From NCBI GenBank assembly GCA_035299085.1, contig DATGXG010000026.1, positions 96,559-160,558 of the forward strand: DNA of 64,000 nucleotides, written 5' to 3'. Position numbers and translations under genes: made by a program. Origin of the DNA: Bacteroidales bacterium (lineage in GTDB: Bacteria > Bacteroidota > Bacteroidia > Bacteroidales > UBA10428). Positions 29,382 through 38,630 of this stretch are shown in pieces (position 1 is the stretch's first letter; each line of letters begins with the position of its first letter). The notes beneath the pieces are model-generated. The model was not told the origin of the DNA. It saw nothing but the letters and a program-made list of their open reading frames with translations, and searched no databases.

Positions 29382-30077
29382 TTATTCGTCGAATGCTTTG
29401 GCATCGACTTTAATTCCGGGGCTCATCGTAGTGGAAAGATAAATGCTGCGGATATAAGAACCCTTTGCAGCAGCCGGTTTCAGTTTAACGAGAGTGTGTA
29501 AAAACTCCCTTGCATTTTCAGCAATCTGATCGGCCGAGAAAGAGGCTTTTCCGATGGATGTATGAACGATTCCGGCTTTGTCAACCTTGAAATCGATTTT
29601 ACCCATCTTTACTTCCTTAACAGCTTTACCAACTTCCATAGTTACAGTACCGCTCTTGGGGTTCGGCATAAGTCCGCGGGGTCCGAGGATCTTACCTAAT
29701 TTACCGATTTTTCCCATTACAGCAGGCATGGTGATAATGACGTCAACGTCTGTCCAGCCACCCTGGATCTTTTCGACATAATTATCAAGGCCAATGAAAT
29801 CAGCACCTGCTGCCTTTGCTTCTTCTTCCTTATCAGGAGTGCAAAGCACAAGTACCCTGATTTGCTTACCGGTTCCATGGGGTAGCGTAACCACGCCCCT
29901 AACCATCTGATTGGCTTTTTTAGGATCGATACCCAGCCGAACGTCTATATCCACCGAAGCATCGAATTTCACAGTAGTGACTTCTTTCACCAGTGATGTT
30001 GCTTCCGACAGTTTATATTGTTTGGCAGGCTCAATTTTTGCTAAAGCCAGTTTTCTGTTCTTAGTTAAATTTGCCAT
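29382..30077 (-). CDS. rplA: 50S ribosomal protein L1
   Basis: A protein of 231 residues, the standard length. Conserved blocks are [29 protein letters not shown] and the family signature around [21 protein letters not shown]1 binds 23S rRNA near the E site and, in many bacteria, represses its own rplK-rplA mRNA. It lies 18 bp after rplK in the operon. Confidence 0.98.
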   Translation of the reverse strand: MANLTKNRKLALAKIEPAKQYKLSEATSLVKEVTTVKFDASVDIDVRLGIDPKKANQMVRGVVTLPHGTGKQIRVLVLCTPDKEEEAKAAGADFIGLDNYVEKIQGGWTDVDVIITMPAVMGKIGKLGKILGPRGLMPNPKSGTVTMEVGKAVKEVKMGKIDFKVDKAGIVHTSIGKASFSADQIAENAREFLHTLVKLKPAAAKGSYIRSIYLSTTMSPGIKVDAKAFDE

Positions 30078-30095
30078 GTTTATCCGGAAATAAAA

Positions 30096-30539
30096 TTACT
30101 TTTTAAATGGGGCATCGCCTTTTACTGTGATACCCATACTGCGGGCTGTACCGGCAACCATTGACATTGCTGAATCGACAGTGAAACAGTTAAGATCACT
30201 CATTTTGTCTTCAGCAATAGCTCTAACCTGTTCCCAGGTAACAGAAGCCACCTTATTGCGGTTAGGCTCAGCCGAACCACTTTTTGTTTTGGAGACTTCC
30301 AGGAGCTGTACGGCCACCGGGGGAGTCTTAACGATAAATTCAAATGACTTATCGCTGTACACTGTAATCACAACCGGAAGCAGTTTTCCAGCTTTATCCT
30401 GGGTGCGGGCGTTGAACTGTTTACAGAATTCCATAATGTTCACACCTTTTGAACCCAGAGCCGGTCCTACTGGCGGTGATGGATTTGCAGCACCTCCCTT
30501 GATCTGCAGTTTAATTAATCCAGCAACCTCTTTTGCCAT
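30096..30539 (-). CDS. rplK: 50S ribosomal protein L11
   Basis: A protein of 147 residues. The N-terminal block with the conserved prolines ([19 protein letters not shown]) and the C-terminal rRNA-binding signature ([10 protein letters not shown]) are present. L11 binds the GTPase-associated centre of 23S rRNA. It is preceded by nusG with a 104-bp gap in which I see no clear promoter or hairpin. Confidence 0.98.
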   Translation of the reverse strand: MAKEVAGLIKLQIKGGAANPSPPVGPALGSKGVNIMEFCKQFNARTQDKAGKLLPVVITVYSDKSFEFIVKTPPVAVQLLEVSKTKSGSAEPNRNKVASVTWEQVRAIAEDKMSDLNCFTVDSAMSMVAGTARSMGITVKGDAPFKK

Positions 30540-30643
30540 AATTTACTTGTTTCTGATTAATATAGTTGAAATACACGCCGGGATGATTAATCAGGAAGCA
30601 TTAAGAAATTCATAATCATCCTCCACGTATTTTATAATTCCGT

Positions 30644-31192
30644 TTATTCTTTTTCTACCTGCATAAAACTCAATTCGAGCGGTGTTTTTCTTCCGAATAT
30701 CTTCACCATTACCTTGAGTTTCTTCTTTTCTTCATTAACTTCTTCAATAACACCGGTAAAGCTGTTAAAGGGTCCGTCAATTACCTTCACTGATTCGCCC
30801 ACATAAAAGGGTACGTTCAGTTCTTCATCAGTTTCAGCCAGTTCATCCACTTTGCCTAGGATACGGTTCACCTCTGAAGTTCTGAGTGGAATCGGAAGCT
30901 CATCACCTTTTGACCCGAGGAAGCCGATCACGTGAGTAATATTTTTAAGGATATGAGGTATTTCACCGATAAGGGCGGCTTCAATGAGCACATACCCCGG
31001 GAAGTAACTTCTTTCCTTGCTGATTTTTTTACCGTTCCTGATCTGGTAAACCTTTTCCTGCGGGATTAACACCTGTGAAACAAATTCCTGCAGATTCAAC
31101 CGGGTTATTTCACTTTCGATGTATTCCTTGACTTTCTTTTCCTTACCACCAATGGCACGGAGAACATACCATTTTTTATCGTGTTCTTCCAT
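30644..31192 (-). CDS. nusG: Transcription termination/antitermination factor NusG
   Basis: A protein of 182 residues. The NGN domain ([21 protein letters not shown] at the start; FPGYVLIEA near 63-72) binds the RNA polymerase clamp, and the C-terminal KOW domain ([22 protein letters not shown]) contacts Rho or S10. The standard position between secE and rplK is kept. It lies 25 bp after secE. Confidence 0.97.
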   Translation of the reverse strand: MEEHDKKWYVLRAIGGKEKKVKEYIESEITRLNLQEFVSQVLIPQEKVYQIRNGKKISKERSYFPGYVLIEAALIGEIPHILKNITHVIGFLGSKGDELPIPLRTSEVNRILGKVDELAETDEELNVPFYVGESVKVIDGPFNSFTGVIEEVNEEKKKLKVMVKIFGRKTPLELSFMQVEKE

Positions 31193-31217
31193 ATCGCCGG
31201 CTTTCGTGTTTTAATTA

Positions 31218-31412
31218 TTAGGTGAAAAGATTATAAATAGCGCTCATCATGTTCTTAAAGATAAGATCCATAGAGGCTACAACCAGGGCGATAATTATCG
31301 ATGATACCATAACAAGAATCGCGCTACCCTGTAATTCCTTCCATGAAGGCCAGGTTACTTTGTGCATCAATTCGTTATAGCAATCCTGAATATAATTTGT
31401 TATACTTTTCAT
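31218..31412 (-). CDS. secE: Preprotein translocase subunit SecE
   Basis: A protein of 64 residues with one membrane helix (about 32-55) preceded by the conserved amphipathic segment (NELMHKVTWPSWKELQGSA). The start used here is ATG at 31412 (MKSITNYIQD). The longer open frame running upstream crosses the 3' end of tRNA-Trp and is therefore artefactual. SecE clamps SecY in the Sec translocon. It lies between tRNA-Trp and nusG, as is usual in bacteria. Confidence 0.93.
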   Translation of the reverse strand: MKSITNYIQDCYNELMHKVTWPSWKELQGSAILVMVSSIIIALVVASMDLIFKNMMSAIYNLFT

Positions 31413-31424
31413 AATCTTTTCATT

Positions 31425-31500
31425 TGGCACGGGAGGAGCGACTCGAACGCCCGACACCTGGTTTTGGAGACCAGTGCTCTACCAACTGAGCTACACCCGT
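31425..31500 (-). tRNA. tRNA-Trp (CCA anticodon)
   Basis: A cloverleaf is visible: acceptor 5' strand ACGGGTG, D arm TAGCTCAGTTGGTAGAGCA, anticodon arm CTGGT-CTCCAAA-ACCAG with anticodon CCA, and T loop GTTCGAG. The 3' CCA is encoded. One T-T mismatch lies in the acceptor stem. It sits between tuf and secE. Confidence 0.95.
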
Positions 31501-31572
31501 AGGCCATAAACAGATAAATCCGTCATCCTCTTCAGATGGCGAATTCATCCGTTCAGTTTGTTAATTATTTAA

Positions 31573-32760
31573 TTAAGAAATAATCTTTGTTACCTGACCG
31601 GCACCTACTGTACGGCCACCTTCGCGGATTGCAAACTGCAAACCTACGTTAAGAGCAACCGGGTAGATCAGATCTACAACAATGTGAACATTATCACCGG
31701 GCATGATCATTTCAGTTCCTTCAGGAAGCGTAATTTCACCGGTAATATCCAGTGTGCGCAGATAGAACTGCGGCCTGTACTGATTATGGAACGGTGTATG
31801 ACGGCCACCTTCTTCTTTCTTCAGGATATACACACTGGCTTCGAATTTAGTGTGCGGAGTGATGGAACCCGGTTTGGCAAGTACCATTCCCCTCTTGATT
31901 TCTTTCTTGTCAACACCACGCAGAAGAAGACCAACGTTATCACCGGCTTCACCGTCATCAAGAATCTTACGGAACATTTCAACTCCGGTAACAACTGATT
32001 TTCTCTTTTCAGCGCCGAGACCAACGAGTTCAACCTCATCATTGGTATGAACAACACCGGTTTCGATTCTTCCTGTTGCTACAGTACCACGACCTGTGAT
32101 GGAAAATACGTCTTCAACAGGCATCAGGAAAGGTTTATCTTTATCACGCGGAGGCAGAGGAATATACTCATCAACAGCTTTCATCAGCTCGGTAACTTTT
32201 TCTTCCCACTTGGGTTCGCCATTCAATGCACCGAGGGCTGATCCGTGGATAATAGGAGCGTTGTCACCGTCGAATTTGTAGAAGGTAAGCAGGTCCCTGA
32301 TTTCCATATCAACCAGTTCGATGATCTCAGGATCTTCAACCATGTCAACCTTGTTGATGAAAACAACAATCTTAGGTACGTTTACCTGGCGGGCCAGCAG
32401 AACGTGCTCACGTGTCTGAGGCATAGGACCGTCGGTCGCAGCCACAACAAGGATAGCACCGTCCATCTGGGCAGCACCGGTAACCATATTCTTAATATAG
32501 TCAGCGTGGCCGGGGCAGTCAACGTGTGCATAGTGCCGGTTTACTGTTTGATACTCGATGTGAGCCGTATTGATAGTAATACCCCTTTCTTTTTCTTCGG
32601 GAGCATTATCAATCGAATCAAAGGAACGGAAACTAGCAAATCCTTGTTTTTCAAGAACTTTAGTGATTGCTGCAGTTAAAGTGGTTTTTCCATGGTCAAC
32701 GTGACCAATCGTTCCAATGTTAACGTGTGGTTTCGACCTTTCGAATTTTTCCTTAGCCAT
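31573..32760 (-). CDS. tuf: Elongation factor Tu
   Basis: A protein of 395 residues. The G1 loop GHVDHGKT (19-26), DCPGH (G3) and NKVD (G4) GTPase motifs are present, followed by beta-barrel domains 2 and 3 ending [11 protein letters not shown]. It delivers aminoacyl-tRNA to the ribosome. It lies in a tRNA-Thr / tuf / tRNA-Trp / secE order that is conserved in Bacteroidota. Transcription probably starts at the promoter at 33401-33430 upstream of the four tRNAs. Confidence 0.98.
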   Translation of the reverse strand: MAKEKFERSKPHVNIGTIGHVDHGKTTLTAAITKVLEKQGFASFRSFDSIDNAPEEKERGITINTAHIEYQTVNRHYAHVDCPGHADYIKNMVTGAAQMDGAILVVAATDGPMPQTREHVLLARQVNVPKIVVFINKVDMVEDPEIIELVDMEIRDLLTFYKFDGDNAPIIHGSALGALNGEPKWEEKVTELMKAVDEYIPLPPRDKDKPFLMPVEDVFSITGRGTVATGRIETGVVHTNDEVELVGLGAEKRKSVVTGVEMFRKILDDGEAGDNVGLLLRGVDKKEIKRGMVLAKPGSITPHTKFEASVYILKKEEGGRHTPFHNQYRPQFYLRTLDITGEITLPEGTEMIMPGDNVHIVVDLIYPVALNVGLQFAIREGGRTVGAGQVTKIIS

Positions 32761-32811
32761 GATTTGAATATTTGATAGTTATTGTTCGATATTAAAATTC
32801 ATACACTTTTG

Positions 32812-32884
32812 AGCCAATGACGGGAATTGAACCCGTGACCTCTTCCTTACCAAGGAAACGCTCTACCATCTGAGCTACATCGGC
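32812..32884 (-). tRNA. tRNA-Thr (GGT anticodon)
   Basis: The acceptor stem GCCGATG/CATTGGC pairs with one G-T wobble. The anticodon loop CTTGGTA gives GGT, and the T loop is GTTCAAT. CCA is not encoded. It is last of the four tRNAs and 51 bp before tuf. Confidence 0.95.
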
Positions 32885-32980
32885 TTTTATCCGCCGAAGC
32901 CTTGGCGAAGGCGGACGTTTCCACTTTGCCAATCCTCCGGTTCTTCCGACCCGCCTTCGCTAAAGCTTCGGACGGGTGAG
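32885..32980. repeat. Palindromic repeats between tRNA-Gly and tRNA-Thr(GGT)
   Basis: Two hairpin-forming words fill the spacer. TCCGCCGAAGCC-TT-GGCGAAGGCGGA spans about 32890-32915. A related CCCGCCTTCGCTAAAGCTTCGG word, closing with CGGG, lies near 32950-32976. Such CGCCTTCGC/GCTTCGGCGG repeats are, from memory, dispersed in Bacteroidota genomes. They would be co-transcribed with the tRNAs. Confidence 0.7.
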
Positions 32981-33053
32981 AGCGGGAGACGAGACTCGAA
33001 CCCGCGGCCCTAACCTTGGAAGGGTTATGCTCTACCAACTGAGCTACTCCCGC
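32981..33053 (-). tRNA. tRNA-Gly (TCC anticodon)
   Basis: The acceptor stem GCGGGAG/CTCCCGC is perfect. The anticodon stem TAACC/GGTTA encloses loop CTTCCAA, giving TCC. The T loop is GTTCGAG. CCA is not encoded. Confidence 0.95.
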
Positions 33054-33146
33054 ATAAAAAATTTCCGATTTTCGATTGTTGATTTCCGATTGACCTGGAG
33101 GGAACACAATCTGAAATCGTAAATCTCTAAATCAAAAATCCTTTTG

Positions 33147-33229
33147 TGGGGAGAGCAGGATTCGAACCTACGAAGGCATCAGCCAGCAGATTTACAGTCT
33201 GCCCCAGTTGGCCACTTTGGTATCTCCCC
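33147..33229 (-). tRNA. tRNA-Tyr (GTA anticodon)
   Basis: A class II tRNA of 83 nt with a long variable arm. The acceptor stem GGGGAGA/TCTCCCC is perfect. The anticodon loop CTGTAAA gives GTA, and the T loop is GTTCGAA. CCA is not encoded. The gap to tRNA-Gly holds TTTCCGATT-type short repeats. Confidence 0.95.
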
Positions 33230-33304
33230 CTTCACAAATAAACCGGTCACCCGGTCTATGTTGAAATTAAAAACCTAAAAAAAGAACAAAGCAATTTTTT
33301 TGCG

Positions 33305-33378
33305 AGCCGATGGAGGGATTCGAACCCCCGACCAGCTGATTACAAATCAGCTGCTCTGGCCAACTGAGCTACATCGGC
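33305..33378 (-). tRNA. tRNA-Thr (TGT anticodon)
   Basis: The acceptor stem GCCGATG/CATCGGC is perfect. The anticodon stem-loop CTGAT-TTGTAAT-CAG gives TGT, and the T loop is GTTCGAA. It is the first gene after the promoter at 33401-33430. Confidence 0.95.
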
Positions 33379-33400
33379 AATACCCTCCAAAATCGGTTCG

Positions 33401-33430
33401 CAAATGTATAACAATTTATTAATATCACAA
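33401..33430 (-). promoter_or_regulatory. Consensus promoter of the tRNA-tuf-secE-nusG-rpl-rpoBC operon
   Basis: On the minus strand TTG (33428-33430) and TACATTTG (33401-33408) have a 19-bp spacer, a perfect match to TTG / TAnnTTTG. It lies 22 bp before the first tRNA and 15 bp after the hpf stop codon. Confidence 0.8.
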
Positions 33431-33445
33431 AAATTATTTTTCTTT

Positions 33446-33745
33446 TTATATCCCGCGCAGTTTTTCCTTATGTTTAAGGATTTGCTGCTTCAACGCATCA
33501 ACTGCAATATCGGTGGATTCCTCAAATGATTTGGTCTTTTTTTCTGCGAAAAGTTCTCCGCCGGGAATATATAATTTGATTTCAGTGATTTTATTCTCCA
33601 GATCCGGTGTGTTTTCCAGTTTCAGGTACACTTCGGCATTAATAATATCATCGAAGTAACGGGCCAGTTTGCTTACTTTCTTCTCAATGAATTCTTCAAG
33701 TTTTGAATCGGCATCAAAACGTACTGCGTTAATTCTGATATTCAT
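33446..33745 (-). CDS. hpf: Ribosome hibernation-promoting factor, short form
   Basis: A protein of 99 residues of the HPF/RaiA (S30EA) family: MNIRINAVRFDADSKLEEFIEKKVSKL, then a beta-strand region LKLENTPDLENKITEIKLYIPGG and a helix ending KHKEKLRGI. The length fits the short form that lacks the extra C-terminal dimerisation domain. It should bind the decoding centre of idle ribosomes under stress. It is co-directional with xerC (20 bp) and rpsU, an order seen in many Bacteroidota. Confidence 0.9.
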   Translation of the reverse strand: MNIRINAVRFDADSKLEEFIEKKVSKLARYFDDIINAEVYLKLENTPDLENKITEIKLYIPGGELFAEKKTKSFEESTDIAVDALKQQILKHKEKLRGI

Positions 33746-33765
33746 GACTGTTCCTCCTAAATGGT

Positions 33766-34644
33766 TTATGCTCTGGGATGAGCTTGTTTATATACTGATT
33801 TTAACTTCTCAAAAGTATTATGAGTGTACACCTCGGTGGCCGACAAATTCGCATGCCCCAGCAATTCTTTGATGGCATTCAGATCGGCCCCGTGATTCAA
33901 CATGTGTGTGGCAAATGTGTGCCGCAGCACATGAGGACTCTTTTTATCGGATGTAGTCACCAGGGTAAGATAATTCCTTACAACCCGGTATACCAGCCGC
34001 GGATACATTTTTACGCCCTTAGCGGTGACAAAAAACCATTCACCTTCCGGGGCCATTGTTGACCTGGCTTCCGAATACTGCTGAAGAACATCCGAAAACA
34101 ACCGGCTGAAGGGTATGATCCGTTCTTTGTTTCTCTTGCCGAGAACCTTAATTGTTTCCTTGGAAAAATCGATGTCGGATACTTTCAGGTTGATCAGTTC
34201 CGATATACGCATTCCCGTATTATAAAAAGTTTCAATTATAGTACGGTTACGCAAACCCGTATAACCGCCCTCAAAACCGGTGTCATCAAGCAAATGATCC
34301 ATTTCATTTTCCTTAACAAAAGCGGGAAGCTTCTTTTCCGATTTGGGCGACAATACCTTATTCACCGGATTGTTTGTAACAATCCCTTCTTTCATAAGGT
34401 ATCTGAAATATGTTTTTAATGCTGATATCTTCCGGTTCACAGAACGGGCCGAGTGACCCGTTTCCATCAATTCTATGATCCAGTTCCGGATTTGCCGGTG
34501 ATCTATCACCGACTCATGTTGATCATGCGTATAATTACAGAAAACACAAAACTGTTCCAGATCTTTTTTATAAGACTGAACAGTGTGTGGAGAATATTGT
34601 CGTATGTACTGGATATACTGTAAAAAATCTCCGAAATGCCTCAT
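33766..34644 (-). CDS. Tyrosine recombinase XerC/XerD family
   Basis: A protein of 292 residues. The N-terminal SAM-like DNA-binding domain spans about 1-90. The catalytic domain has Arg146 (TGMRISEL), Lys170, His238 and Arg241 (HVLRHTFATHML), His264 (LLGHANL) and the nucleophile Tyr273. The full RKHRHY set suggests an active enzyme, probably the chromosome-dimer resolvase working at dif. Its place between rpsU and hpf in a housekeeping cluster argues against it being a phage or integron integrase. XerC versus XerD cannot be settled by eye. Confidence 0.92.
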   Translation of the reverse strand: MRHFGDFLQYIQYIRQYSPHTVQSYKKDLEQFCVFCNYTHDQHESVIDHRQIRNWIIELMETGHSARSVNRKISALKTYFRYLMKEGIVTNNPVNKVLSPKSEKKLPAFVKENEMDHLLDDTGFEGGYTGLRNRTIIETFYNTGMRISELINLKVSDIDFSKETIKVLGKRNKERIIPFSRLFSDVLQQYSEARSTMAPEGEWFFVTAKGVKMYPRLVYRVVRNYLTLVTTSDKKSPHVLRHTFATHMLNHGADLNAIKELLGHANLSATEVYTHNTFEKLKSVYKQAHPRA

Positions 34645-34701
34645 GATACGGGATAATTAGTGGCTGATAAGGATACTTTGGATTATCCCGGAAAAAGAAA
34701 C

Positions 34702-34893
34702 CTATTCTTCTGCCTGCTGCAAATGCTGCACGTAAATTGCTTTTTTTACGATTTCACGCTTGCGCATGGACGGCTTTACAAATGCCTGTCTTGACCTTAA
34801 CTCCTTTACAACACCGGTTTTTTCAAATTTACGTTTGAATTTTTTAAGTGCTCTTTCAATGTTTTCGCCTTCCTTAATAGGTACAATGATCAT
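34702..34893 (-). CDS. rpsU: 30S ribosomal protein S21
   Basis: A protein of 63 residues starting MIIVPIKEGENIERALKKF, the family N-terminus. Then come the basic stretch KRKFEKTG, QAFVKPSMRKRE and a C-terminal extension. A longer open frame starts upstream at a TTG, but that TTG is the -33 element of the promoter at 34917-34947, so the ATG at 34893 is right. S21 is a small-subunit protein involved in initiation. It is first gene of the rpsU-xerC-hpf unit. Confidence 0.95.
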   Translation of the reverse strand: MIIVPIKEGENIERALKKFKRKFEKTGVVKELRSRQAFVKPSMRKREIVKKAIYVQHLQQAEE

Positions 34894-34916
34894 ACTTGTT
34901 TTTTTTAATTGAGCCG

Positions 34917-34947
34917 CAAATTTATGATTTTGCGTCTTATCTACCAA
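34917..34947 (-). promoter_or_regulatory. Promoter of rpsU-xerC-hpf
   Basis: On the minus strand TTG (34945-34947) and TAAATTTG (34917-34924) have a 20-bp spacer. The -7 element is a perfect TAnnTTTG. It predicts a leader of about 20 nt and fixes the rpsU start at 34893. Confidence 0.75.
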
Positions 34948-35390
34948 ATTTTGATACTAAAAAATTAACTAACAGGAATCCAAAATAATAACCTTTGATC
35001 AGCCAGCTATTGTTTCTGATTAAATTTACTAAAAATTAAAACAACCAGAATGCCTTTGATGTTAAAAGAAATTAAAAATCAGGGAGTTTTTTAACAAATC
35101 ATACATGCTGGATTAGAAAAAAAATAACCGCAAAGGTTTAGTTAACCTGAATATAGTTTCTGTAATATTCCGTTTCAAAATTAAATTCATTATAAGAAAC
35201 CTACGGTTTGACGCAAAGAACGCAAAGGCTCAAACCTACGGTTTGAGAAAACCAAAACCGAAGGTTTTGGCACTTTGCGTACTCTGTGAAAACCGTAGGT
35301 TTCTTACGGACGGCGTAACGATAATTGCCACGATTTAATAACCTTCAACCTTGTTCAAAGCTTGATAACTCCTTTGCGTTAAATTCTTTT
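34948..35390. other. Intergenic region between the ComEA-like gene and rpsU
   Basis: It is AT-rich and holds one clear structure, the palindromic element at 35193-35306. The remainder shows no gene-like frame and no further promoter that I would defend. Confidence 0.6.
35193..35306. repeat. Cloverleaf-like nested palindromic element
   Basis: The outer arms are a perfect 17-bp inverted repeat (TAAGAAACCTACGGTTT at 35193-35209 and its complement at 35290-35306). A second pair, ACGCAAAG (35211-35218) and CTTTGCGT (35273-35280), lies inside. Within these are two self-palindromes: TCAAACCTACGGTTTGA (35230-35246) and CCAAAACCGAAGGTTTTGG (35252-35270). It lies 84 bp beyond the 3' end of the ComEA-like gene. 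Confidence 0.9.
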
Positions 35391-36287
35391 TCAAGGTTTT
35401 ATATAATACTTCACTTTTTCATATTGCTCCCTGGTCAGCAATCCGTTCTTCACAAGCTCTTCACCCGATTTTATTTCTTTTACCTGTTCCCTGTACCTGA
35501 TAATGCCTTTTGCCGCATAGGACTTAATGTAAGGATGCCGGGCAAGATCTTTTTCGGTGGCCGTGTTCAAAATTAATCGCTTAATTAATGAGGTATCGGC
35601 ATAAAAATTCTTCCCTGCTATCTCAGGCACGCTGTCGGGCATCCCGTACACTTCTTTTAACTGTTCCACATTGCAGAAACCTCCTAGCAAAAGCCTGTAT
35701 TTTATGATCCGGCCGGCCAGGACGGGGCCTATTCCCTTCACTTTCAAAAGCGAAATAGAATCTGCCCTGTTGATGTCCGCTGACAATAGTGGTTCCGGTT
35801 TTATATTTTGTCCGGTATTACTTATTATTATATAAGGTTTAAGCCGGTTCACCATAAACGGCGAGATACCATATATTTTATTCAAGTCCTCAGGCGTTCT
35901 GAAACGGCCGCCCTTCTGCCTGTAATGTTCGACAGTCCGGATGACCCTGGTTTCGAAACCCAGTCGTTTCATTTCTACTGCTGTCACAGTATTCGGATCA
36001 AAGGGAAATAATTCAGCATTTTCTCCTTCATCATAAACGGTTTCAGGATAATCAGCGTTTTCTATCCCTGTAGTTTTTTTATTAGTGTCACGTTTCTGGG
36101 TAAGGCCTTGTTCAAACAAGTCAAGTTGCCTCAGAAACGCAGTGTCTGTCACCTGTTTTTGACGGGGAACCCGAAAAGTAAACCAGGCCTGGACAGCCAG
36201 GATAATGAAAATAACTATAAAAAGGACAAACACTCCTTTTCTTTCGCCGGAGGACAGCGAGAGCAGGTTACGCAATTTTTCTTTCAT
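35391..36287 (-). CDS. Helix-hairpin-helix (ComEA-like) membrane-anchored protein
   Basis: A protein of 298 residues. A short cytosolic N-terminus is followed by one hydrophobic anchor at about 18-36. Most of the remainder is built of helix-hairpin-helix units: FDPNTVTAVEMKRLGF...INRADSISLLKVKGIGPVLAGRIIKYR and a third near ATEKDLARHPYIKSYAAKGIIRYR. HhH units bind DNA without sequence specificity. ComEA proteins take up DNA in competence, but many Bacteroidota carry such proteins without proven uptake. It is co-directional with the TamL-like gene, which ends 6 bp before this start. Confidence 0.8.
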   Translation of the reverse strand: MKEKLRNLLSLSSGERKGVFVLFIVIFIILAVQAWFTFRVPRQKQVTDTAFLRQLDLFEQGLTQKRDTNKKTTGIENADYPETVYDEGENAELFPFDPNTVTAVEMKRLGFETRVIRTVEHYRQKGGRFRTPEDLNKIYGISPFMVNRLKPYIIISNTGQNIKPEPLLSADINRADSISLLKVKGIGPVLAGRIIKYRLLLGGFCNVEQLKEVYGMPDSVPEIAGKNFYADTSLIKRLILNTATEKDLARHPYIKSYAAKGIIRYREQVKEIKSGEELVKNGLLTREQYEKVKYYIKP

Positions 36288-36293
36288 ATTTCG

Positions 36294-38630
36294 TCAGAAC
36301 GGATATCCGATGCCGAATTTGAAATGCAGATCGCCGAAATCGAAGTTGTGAAACGGATTAGTCCATCTCTCTCCGTCGGTAAATGAAGGATCTCTCAACC
36401 TTAAACCAATATCCACCCGTAACAGGAAAAAAGAAAAGTCAAAACGGAATCCCAACCCTGAAGCAACGGCTATCTCTTTATAAAAGCGGTTCCAGCTGAA
36501 TTCTGCGTTTGGCTTCTCAGGATCCTTTTTCATATTCCATACGTTCCCGGCGTCTAAAAATAAGGCGCTTTCTATCTTCCATATAAGCTTAAACCGGTAT
36601 TCAATATTGCCTTCCAGTTTTATATCCCCATTCCTGTTCGGGAAATAAAACAATGAGTCAGAAGTTTTATCCACGTAAGAACCCGGTCCCAGGTCCCTTG
36701 TGCCCCAAGCTCTCATGCTGTTTGGCCCGCCCGAGAAATACTTCTTTTCATATGGCAGAGCGTTTGAATTTCCATATGGAACCCCGGCCCCTGCAAAAAC
36801 ACGCATCACAACTCTGTTTTGCCTGTCGATTACATTGTAATACCTGAGATCAACATCTCCAAGGATATACTGAAAATAAGGAACATTAAACAACCGGTAG
36901 GTGCTGCTGTCATTCTGATGGTTGAAACCGTTGTTTGCCAGGTGCAGGAAAAAAGCAGCCGATTCAAGGTTTACCCTGGTAAACACAAAATTCCTGCTTT
37001 TGCCAAGAGTTTGATTATTTAATTCAAGGGTATACCGTATATCGTTGATGACATGGTTCTCGAAACTGTAAGCAAGTGGTGAATTGGTGATAAAGTCCTG
37101 TAGTTCTTTGCTGAAATTAATTTTGTATATCCTTATATAATTCAGTTCTATCGGATAAAAGGTATGACTCAGGTAGGGTGTTGAGTTCCATTTATAATAG
37201 AATGATGCGTTGGCTATCGAACGGGTATAGTCGGGGCGAGATTGGTAATTGATGGAGGCCGCAATGGACGTTTTGGGAGCATATCGTTTTACAAATCCCT
37301 CAAAACGGAATGGGGCAAAGAACTTCGGGAAGACAATATTTGATGAGATACCAAACTCCCTCATGCTCTTGTATTGTCCGTTCGTCTGGTTCTTAAGCGA
37401 TTCAAGTGCACCGGTAAACCTCATATTCAGCACTTCAGCACCCCTGAATAAATTAAAATTGGAATACACAAGACTTCCCCTGGCCCCGAGGTCGCCGGAG
37501 GAATTGGTACCGGCAATTTCAAACTGCAGAGATTGCAGTTTCTTCTGCGTAAGCTCAATCCTGCAATCCAGGTACCTGTCATTTCCGAAACCTGAGATAC
37601 TGTCAGCTTCCTTGAACGTAATGTTTGTAAATCGCACAATGCTCAGGTTTGAAAGATTCCTGTAAGTCCTGTTCACATCACTCAGCTTGTAATATTCACC
37701 GGGCAGAATGTAATTCCTGCTCATTATGGCGTTTGGCTTGAGATTCGGTCGGCCCGGTGTCAGAAAATAAACATTCTTTACAAATGCCGTATCGTTTATT
37801 TTTTTGTTGTTTCCAAAATTGTCGGCAAAATCCGGAAATACCTGCACTTCGCGGATCCTGTACTTTGGATGGGGCCTTATTTTTGTATGCGGATCTGGTT
37901 CGCCTGCGATGTATTCCTTTACATGCATTGTCAGTCCGACACTGTCAGTGAGTGAATTGGTGACGGCCTCATAAAAGATATATTCTTTTGAAAAATTAAA
38001 ATAGCCTTTTTCTTTCAGCAACGATTCAATTCTTGTGCGCTCGAGTCCCAGCTTGTCCTTATTAAAAACTATATTTTTATGGAGAATCGAATTGACCGTA
38101 TCGGCCAGAATGATCGGTGCCAGTGCGGTATCTTCAAAAACATACCTGATCGTTCGGATCCTGTATGGTTTTCCGTATTCAATCCGGTAAAGCACTGAAG
38201 CATTTTTACGGTGAAAGCGAACGGTATCTTTTACCAAAGAATTGTTATATCCCTTATTGGACAGAAACTGTTTCAACTGGTCAACACTGGTTTTTGTGAG
38301 GGTGGAATCAAAGATGACAGGTTCTTCGCCGATTTTTCTGAGCCAGTTATGAGGCCATTTTTCTTTTGCCGGATTGGAAAGATTATAAAGAAAGAGATAA
38401 AGCCGTATTCCCAACATCCTTTTATTTGGATTCTGCAGAACATAACCCTGTAATTCTTCCTGGGTTATATCCGACTTCTGACGGGTTTCTATCCTGTTTC
38501 GGCTCAGAAGGTAATCGCCTTTCGGAACATACCTGGCCTGTGAACATCCGGTTAAAACAATGACAGACAGGACAGGCAATCCTGCACTGAAAACACGGTG
38601 AAGCAAAAATGCAATTCGTTTTTGAAACAT
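36294..38630 (-). CDS. BamA/TamA-family outer-membrane lipoprotein (TamL-like)
   Basis: A protein of 778 residues. It has a lipoprotein signal (…VIVLTGC29SQ), then POTRA-like periplasmic repeats up to about residue 370, then a C-terminal 16-strand-type Omp85 barrel with GAGVPYGNSNALPYEKKYF and the conserved lid-loop sequence GGPNSMRAWGTRDLGPGSY. The last strand ends FGIGYPF with a terminal aromatic, as expected for BamA substrates. A lipidated TamA (TamL) is characteristic of Bacteroidota and probably works with a TamB-like protein in outer-membrane assembly or lipid transport; no tamB is in the window. It is divergent from the TrmH-family gene. Confidence 0.88.
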   Translation of the reverse strand: MFQKRIAFLLHRVFSAGLPVLSVIVLTGCSQARYVPKGDYLLSRNRIETRQKSDITQEELQGYVLQNPNKRMLGIRLYLFLYNLSNPAKEKWPHNWLRKIGEEPVIFDSTLTKTSVDQLKQFLSNKGYNNSLVKDTVRFHRKNASVLYRIEYGKPYRIRTIRYVFEDTALAPIILADTVNSILHKNIVFNKDKLGLERTRIESLLKEKGYFNFSKEYIFYEAVTNSLTDSVGLTMHVKEYIAGEPDPHTKIRPHPKYRIREVQVFPDFADNFGNNKKINDTAFVKNVYFLTPGRPNLKPNAIMSRNYILPGEYYKLSDVNRTYRNLSNLSIVRFTNITFKEADSISGFGNDRYLDCRIELTQKKLQSLQFEIAGTNSSGDLGARGSLVYSNFNLFRGAEVLNMRFTGALESLKNQTNGQYKSMREFGISSNIVFPKFFAPFRFEGFVKRYAPKTSIAASINYQSRPDYTRSIANASFYYKWNSTPYLSHTFYPIELNYIRIYKINFSKELQDFITNSPLAYSFENHVINDIRYTLELNNQTLGKSRNFVFTRVNLESAAFFLHLANNGFNHQNDSSTYRLFNVPYFQYILGDVDLRYYNVIDRQNRVVMRVFAGAGVPYGNSNALPYEKKYFSGGPNSMRAWGTRDLGPGSYVDKTSDSLFYFPNRNGDIKLEGNIEYRFKLIWKIESALFLDAGNVWNMKKDPEKPNAEFSWNRFYKEIAVASGLGFRFDFSFFLLRVDIGLRLRDPSFTDGERWTNPFHNFDFGDLHFKFGIGYPF

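Noticed and set aside
32847..33107. Minus-strand frame across the tRNA cluster
   Set aside because: It spans two tRNA genes and the palindromic spacer.
33766..34644. Integrase marking a mobile element
   Set aside because: The recombinase is flanked by rpsU and hpf in a conserved housekeeping order, with no attachment-site repeats or phage genes nearby. It is the chromosomal Xer type.
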